DNA from: Elusimicrobia bacterium GWA2_61_42
GTDB lineage: Bacteria > Elusimicrobiota > Elusimicrobia > Elusimicrobiales > UBA9959
Reading direction: 5' to 3'
Length of the DNA stretch: 64,000 nt
Assembly: GCA_001799615.1 (NCBI GenBank)
Contig: MGTU01000007.1
Location: 56,736-120,735, forward strand
Shown here: in pieces, positions 62,005 through 64,000 of the stretch
Layout: each line of letters opens with the position of its first letter
Position numbering within the stretch: the stretch's first letter is position 1
Notes under the pieces: generated by a model
Told to the model about the DNA's origin: nothing
Seen by the model: the letters and a program-made list of their open reading frames with translations, nothing else
Database searches by the model: none
Program-made: the position numbers and the translations under genes

Positions 62005-62205
62005 ATGACGATGACATGCAACTTTGACAAAGACAACTACGAAAACCCGAAGAACGAAAAGATCATTGTACGTTTGTCTCCCGGCCAGCACATCGGCGCG
62101 GACACCCCCGTTTCCAGGCCTGTAAAGCATGGCGCTTACCTTTGGGTGCTGAACCCCCGCCGCCGCTCCGGCAAAAGCTGGCGCGACAATTCCTCTATCA
62201 ATTAG
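62005..62205 (+). CDS. Small orphan protein with good translation signals
   Basis: 66 residues beginning MTMTCNFDKDNYENPKNEK and ending in a basic stretch NPRRRSGKSW. AGGGAAGG (61991-61998) lies 6 nt before the ATG at 62005, and a terminator follows 20 nt after the stop, so it appears to be a complete mini-transcript. It has no signal peptide or membrane helix and no family I recognise. An in-frame ATG at 61999 is too close to the Shine-Dalgarno. Confidence 0.6.
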   Translation: MTMTCNFDKDNYENPKNEKIIVRLSPGQHIGADTPVSRPVKHGAYLWVLNPRRRSGKSWRDNSSIN

Positions 62206-62225
62206 ATCCTTATAAACGAACAGAA

Positions 62226-62257
62226 GCAGCCGCGCCGCCCGCGCGGCTTCTTTTTTG
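62226..62257 (+). terminator. Intrinsic terminator after the small protein
   Basis: AGCCGCGC (62228-62235), 5-nt loop, GCGCGGCT (62241-62248), then TC and T6. Confidence 0.85.
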
Positions 62258-62271
62258 GCCCGCACGCGCGC

Positions 62272-62300
62272 TTGACAAATTCTCTCTTGTCCTCTATAGT
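62272..62300 (+). promoter_or_regulatory. Predicted sigma-70 promoter of the GT51 gene
   Basis: Perfect TTGACA (62272-62277), 17-nt spacer, TATAGT (62295-62300). It lies 22 nt before the ATG at 62322 and marks that as the true start. Confidence 0.78.
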
Positions 62301-62321
62301 ATTACTCTGGGTTGGGCTTTG

Positions 62322-63140
62322 ATGAATCATAATCCTCTGCACCTGCGCTCGCGCATGATCTCGCGCTATGAAAAGCGGCATGACCAGCTGCTGGACCCGT
62401 GCCGTCTCCACAGGGGTTCTACGCTGAAGAATATCCTGTGCTGCGCCTGCCTCGCCGGAGCGGGCCTGGCCCTGCTGCTGCTGGCCTACTGCGCCGCCGT
62501 GGTGGTGACGGCCCGCAGGAACACGCCGCGGCTGATGCGGGATGCTTTGAGCGCCGAAAACATAACGCTTGCTTCGGCCGAACTGCCGCGCCGCCGCCTG
62601 GACCAGCTGCTTAAAGTGGAGGACCCCGGTTTCCTCAGCCACAGGGGCCTGGACCTTAAAACTCCCGGGGCGGGGCTTACCACCATAACCCAGGCCCTGG
62701 TAAAGATCTTCTATTTTAAGGAATTCAAGCCGGGCTTCTCCAAGCTCAGGCAGACGCTGATAGCCCGCTACGCCATGGGCCAGCTGGTTTCCAAACAGGA
62801 CCAGCTCACGCTGTTCCTCAATTACGCCTACCTGGGCAGCTGTAAGGGCTCCGAGATACGCGGCTTTACCGCCGCCGCCCAGTGTTACTACGGTAAAAAA
62901 GTCGGCCGCCTGAAAGAGGACGAATATCTTTCCCTGGTGGCCATGCTGGCGTCGCCCGCCACCTTCAGTCCCGTGGTCAACCCCCAGGCGAATAAAGACC
63001 GCGTGGCCCGCATTAAAAAACTGGTCTCCGGCGAATATGTGCCCGCGCACCGCATGGATATCTATTACGGCCCCCTGGACCCCTACACGCAGACCGCGCT
63101 GGCCCCGGCTTCCTATTTCGAGACTATCTACGAGAACTGA
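62322..63140 (+). CDS. Monofunctional peptidoglycan glycosyltransferase (GT51)
   Basis: 272 residues. A membrane helix near residue 45 (CLAGAGLALLLLAYCAAVVV) is followed by the GT51 domain. The catalytic region is VEDPGFLSHRGLD, with E as the donor-site glutamate, then GAGLTTITQALVKIF, a sequence like the usual QQxAK motif region, and KQDQLTLFLNYAYLGSCKGSEIRG. It has no transpeptidase domain, so it resembles MtgA, which polymerises lipid II. The promoter at 62272 supports the chosen start; upstream in-frame codons cross a terminator. Confidence 0.85.
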   Translation: MNHNPLHLRSRMISRYEKRHDQLLDPCRLHRGSTLKNILCCACLAGAGLALLLLAYCAAVVVTARRNTPRLMRDALSAENITLASAELPRRRLDQLLKVEDPGFLSHRGLDLKTPGAGLTTITQALVKIFYFKEFKPGFSKLRQTLIARYAMGQLVSKQDQLTLFLNYAYLGSCKGSEIRGFTAAAQCYYGKKVGRLKEDEYLSLVAMLASPATFSPVVNPQANKDRVARIKKLVSGEYVPAHRMDIYYGPLDPYTQTALAPASYFETIYEN

Positions 63141-63176
63141 GCGGCTTGCGCCGCGGCGCTTTTACCGGAAATAAAT

Positions 63177-63214
63177 AAAGAGGGCGGAGCTTTCAGGCTC
63201 CGCCCTCTTTATTT
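63177..63214. terminator. Bidirectional intrinsic terminator, twin of 63681
   Basis: 14-bp arms AAAGAGGGCGGAGC (63177-63190) and GCTCCGCCCTCTTT (63197-63210), then ATTTTA. It shares its arms with the terminator at 63681 except one covarying base pair. Confidence 0.9.
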
Positions 63215-63227
63215 TAGCCGGGTTTAA

Positions 63228-63635
63228 TTACGGGCGCCTGGGGGGAGGGGGAGGGGCCGGGTTCATGGGGCGCTCCGCGGAAGTTTTCGCGATCTGCTTT
63301 TTGACTTCGGCCATGAGTACTTCGGGGTCGGTGGGCTTTTTCAGGATGGCCACGTTGACCATGCCGGAGATGTCGCCGATAGCTTCGGGTTTGCCGGTGG
63401 AGAAGATCACGGGCACCAGGTCTTGCCGCGCGCGTAAAGTCTCGTAGACCAGTATGCCGCCGCCGCCGGGGATGTTCAGGTCCTGCAGGATCACGTCGGC
63501 CTTGAAGTCCTGCTGGGCCGCCAGGGCGTCGGGGGCGGTTTCGGCCGTCCGCACCTCGAACCCCGCGTCCTCGAAAAATTCCCTGGAAAAATCCACTATC
63601 GCCGGGATGTCGTCCACTACAAGTATCTTGGGCAT
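63228..63635 (-). CDS. Stand-alone receiver domain with Pro-rich tail
   Basis: 135 residues. D8/D9, phospho-acceptor D52 in VILQDLNIP, threonine in VIFSTGKPE and lysine in ILKKPTDPEV are visible. The C-terminus ends in MNPAPPPPPRRP, an unusual proline tail that could be a linker or SH3-like ligand. I start at 63635, where GGAGGAGA is just upstream, rather than 13 codons earlier. Nearest neighbours are a GT51 enzyme and glutamate dehydrogenase, with no histidine kinase. Confidence 0.9.
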   Translation of the reverse strand: MPKILVVDDIPAIVDFSREFFEDAGFEVRTAETAPDALAAQQDFKADVILQDLNIPGGGGILVYETLRARQDLVPVIFSTGKPEAIGDISGMVNVAILKKPTDPEVLMAEVKKQIAKTSAERPMNPAPPPPPRRP

Positions 63636-63680
63636 ATACTCTCCTCCGAAATAGCTGTCCTGTAATGATACCAAACAAAT

Positions 63681-63716
63681 AAAGAGGGCGGAACTTTTGG
63701 TTCCGCCCTCTTTTTA
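63681..63716 (-). terminator. Intrinsic terminator after glutamate dehydrogenase
   Basis: 14-bp arms AAAGAGGGCGGAAC (63681-63694) and GTTCCGCCCTCTTT (63700-63713). On the minus strand it follows the gdhA stop. Confidence 0.85.
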
Positions 63717-63736
63717 GGCTGGGTCCGTTCTACGGC

Positions 63737-64000
<264 letters not shown>

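Noticed and set aside
62142..62321. N-terminal extension of the GT51 protein
   Set aside because: It would cross a clear terminator (62226-62257) and a TTGACA-N17-TATAGT promoter; the ATG at 62322 is the sensible start.

Overview
GC-rich bacterial chromosome segment, gene-dense on both strands, with no rRNA, tRNA, CRISPR array, transposase, phage or plasmid gene that I can see. The cell is Gram-negative: there are lipoproteins, a PorV/PorQ-type outer-membrane protein, a predicted outer-membrane barrel and many signal peptides. The gene mix (FlgD/T9SS-like C-terminal domain beside PorV, nucleotide-transporter-like protein, large exported NHL and fibronectin-III proteins, orphan receiver domains, butyrate kinase with phosphate butyryltransferase) fits an Elusimicrobiota-like MAG. 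That placement is an inference and would need a marker-gene tree.

Layout. 1-3795 (minus): fumarase, SdhB, SdhA, SdhC, a fumarate/succinate redox operon. 3985-7984: giant exported NHL/transglutaminase/TPR protein and a small exported partner. 8049-8972: lipoprotein. 9074-14152: GNAT-like protein, LuxE-like acyl-protein synthetase and a LuxC/PaaK fusion, a candidate acyl activation and reduction cassette. 14213-21302: receiver proteins, HI0933 flavoprotein, DUF4105 protein, M29 aminopeptidase, exported protein, Npt/TLC-like transporter. 21360-26039: PorV-like protein and a Fn3 protein with a FlgD-like tail. 26192-29950: DUF4185-like protein, butyrate kinase, phosphotransbutyrylase, SEC-C protein. 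30014-32438: M15-type peptidase and two exported paralogues. 32604-38226: two membrane Ser/Thr kinases around a MarC protein. 38248-44891: degenerate 5'-nucleotidase/barrel protein, threonine dehydrogenase, flavin reductase, lipoprotein, exported protein. 44979-47924: receiver plus PEP-synthase-like ATP-grasp protein. 48094-54202: SerC, SerA, DUF1015, NamZ-like DUF1343, receiver, transglutaminase-like protein. 54209-63635: exported zincin-like protein, nitroreductase, prolyl oligopeptidase, UV endonuclease, trypsin, small protein, GT51 glycosyltransferase, receiver. 63737-64000: end of glutamate dehydrogenase.

The genes suggest amino-acid and organic-acid metabolism: threonine and glutamate dehydrogenases, acyl-phosphate ATP generation by Ptb/Buk, a fumarate/succinate complex and fumarase. 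This sits alongside a large exported proteolytic and wall-active repertoire.

The most unusual non-coding feature is a family of five interspersed elements (119-252, 269-400, 42152-42334, 42352-42484, 50277-50458). Each has a conserved two-hairpin core between long complementary arms. The arm sequences differ between copies while base pairing is kept, and two pairs lie in opposite orientation, BIME-style. A second recurring signal is a -10 box 6-8 nt before an ATG with no Shine-Dalgarno sequence, which suggests frequent leaderless mRNAs.
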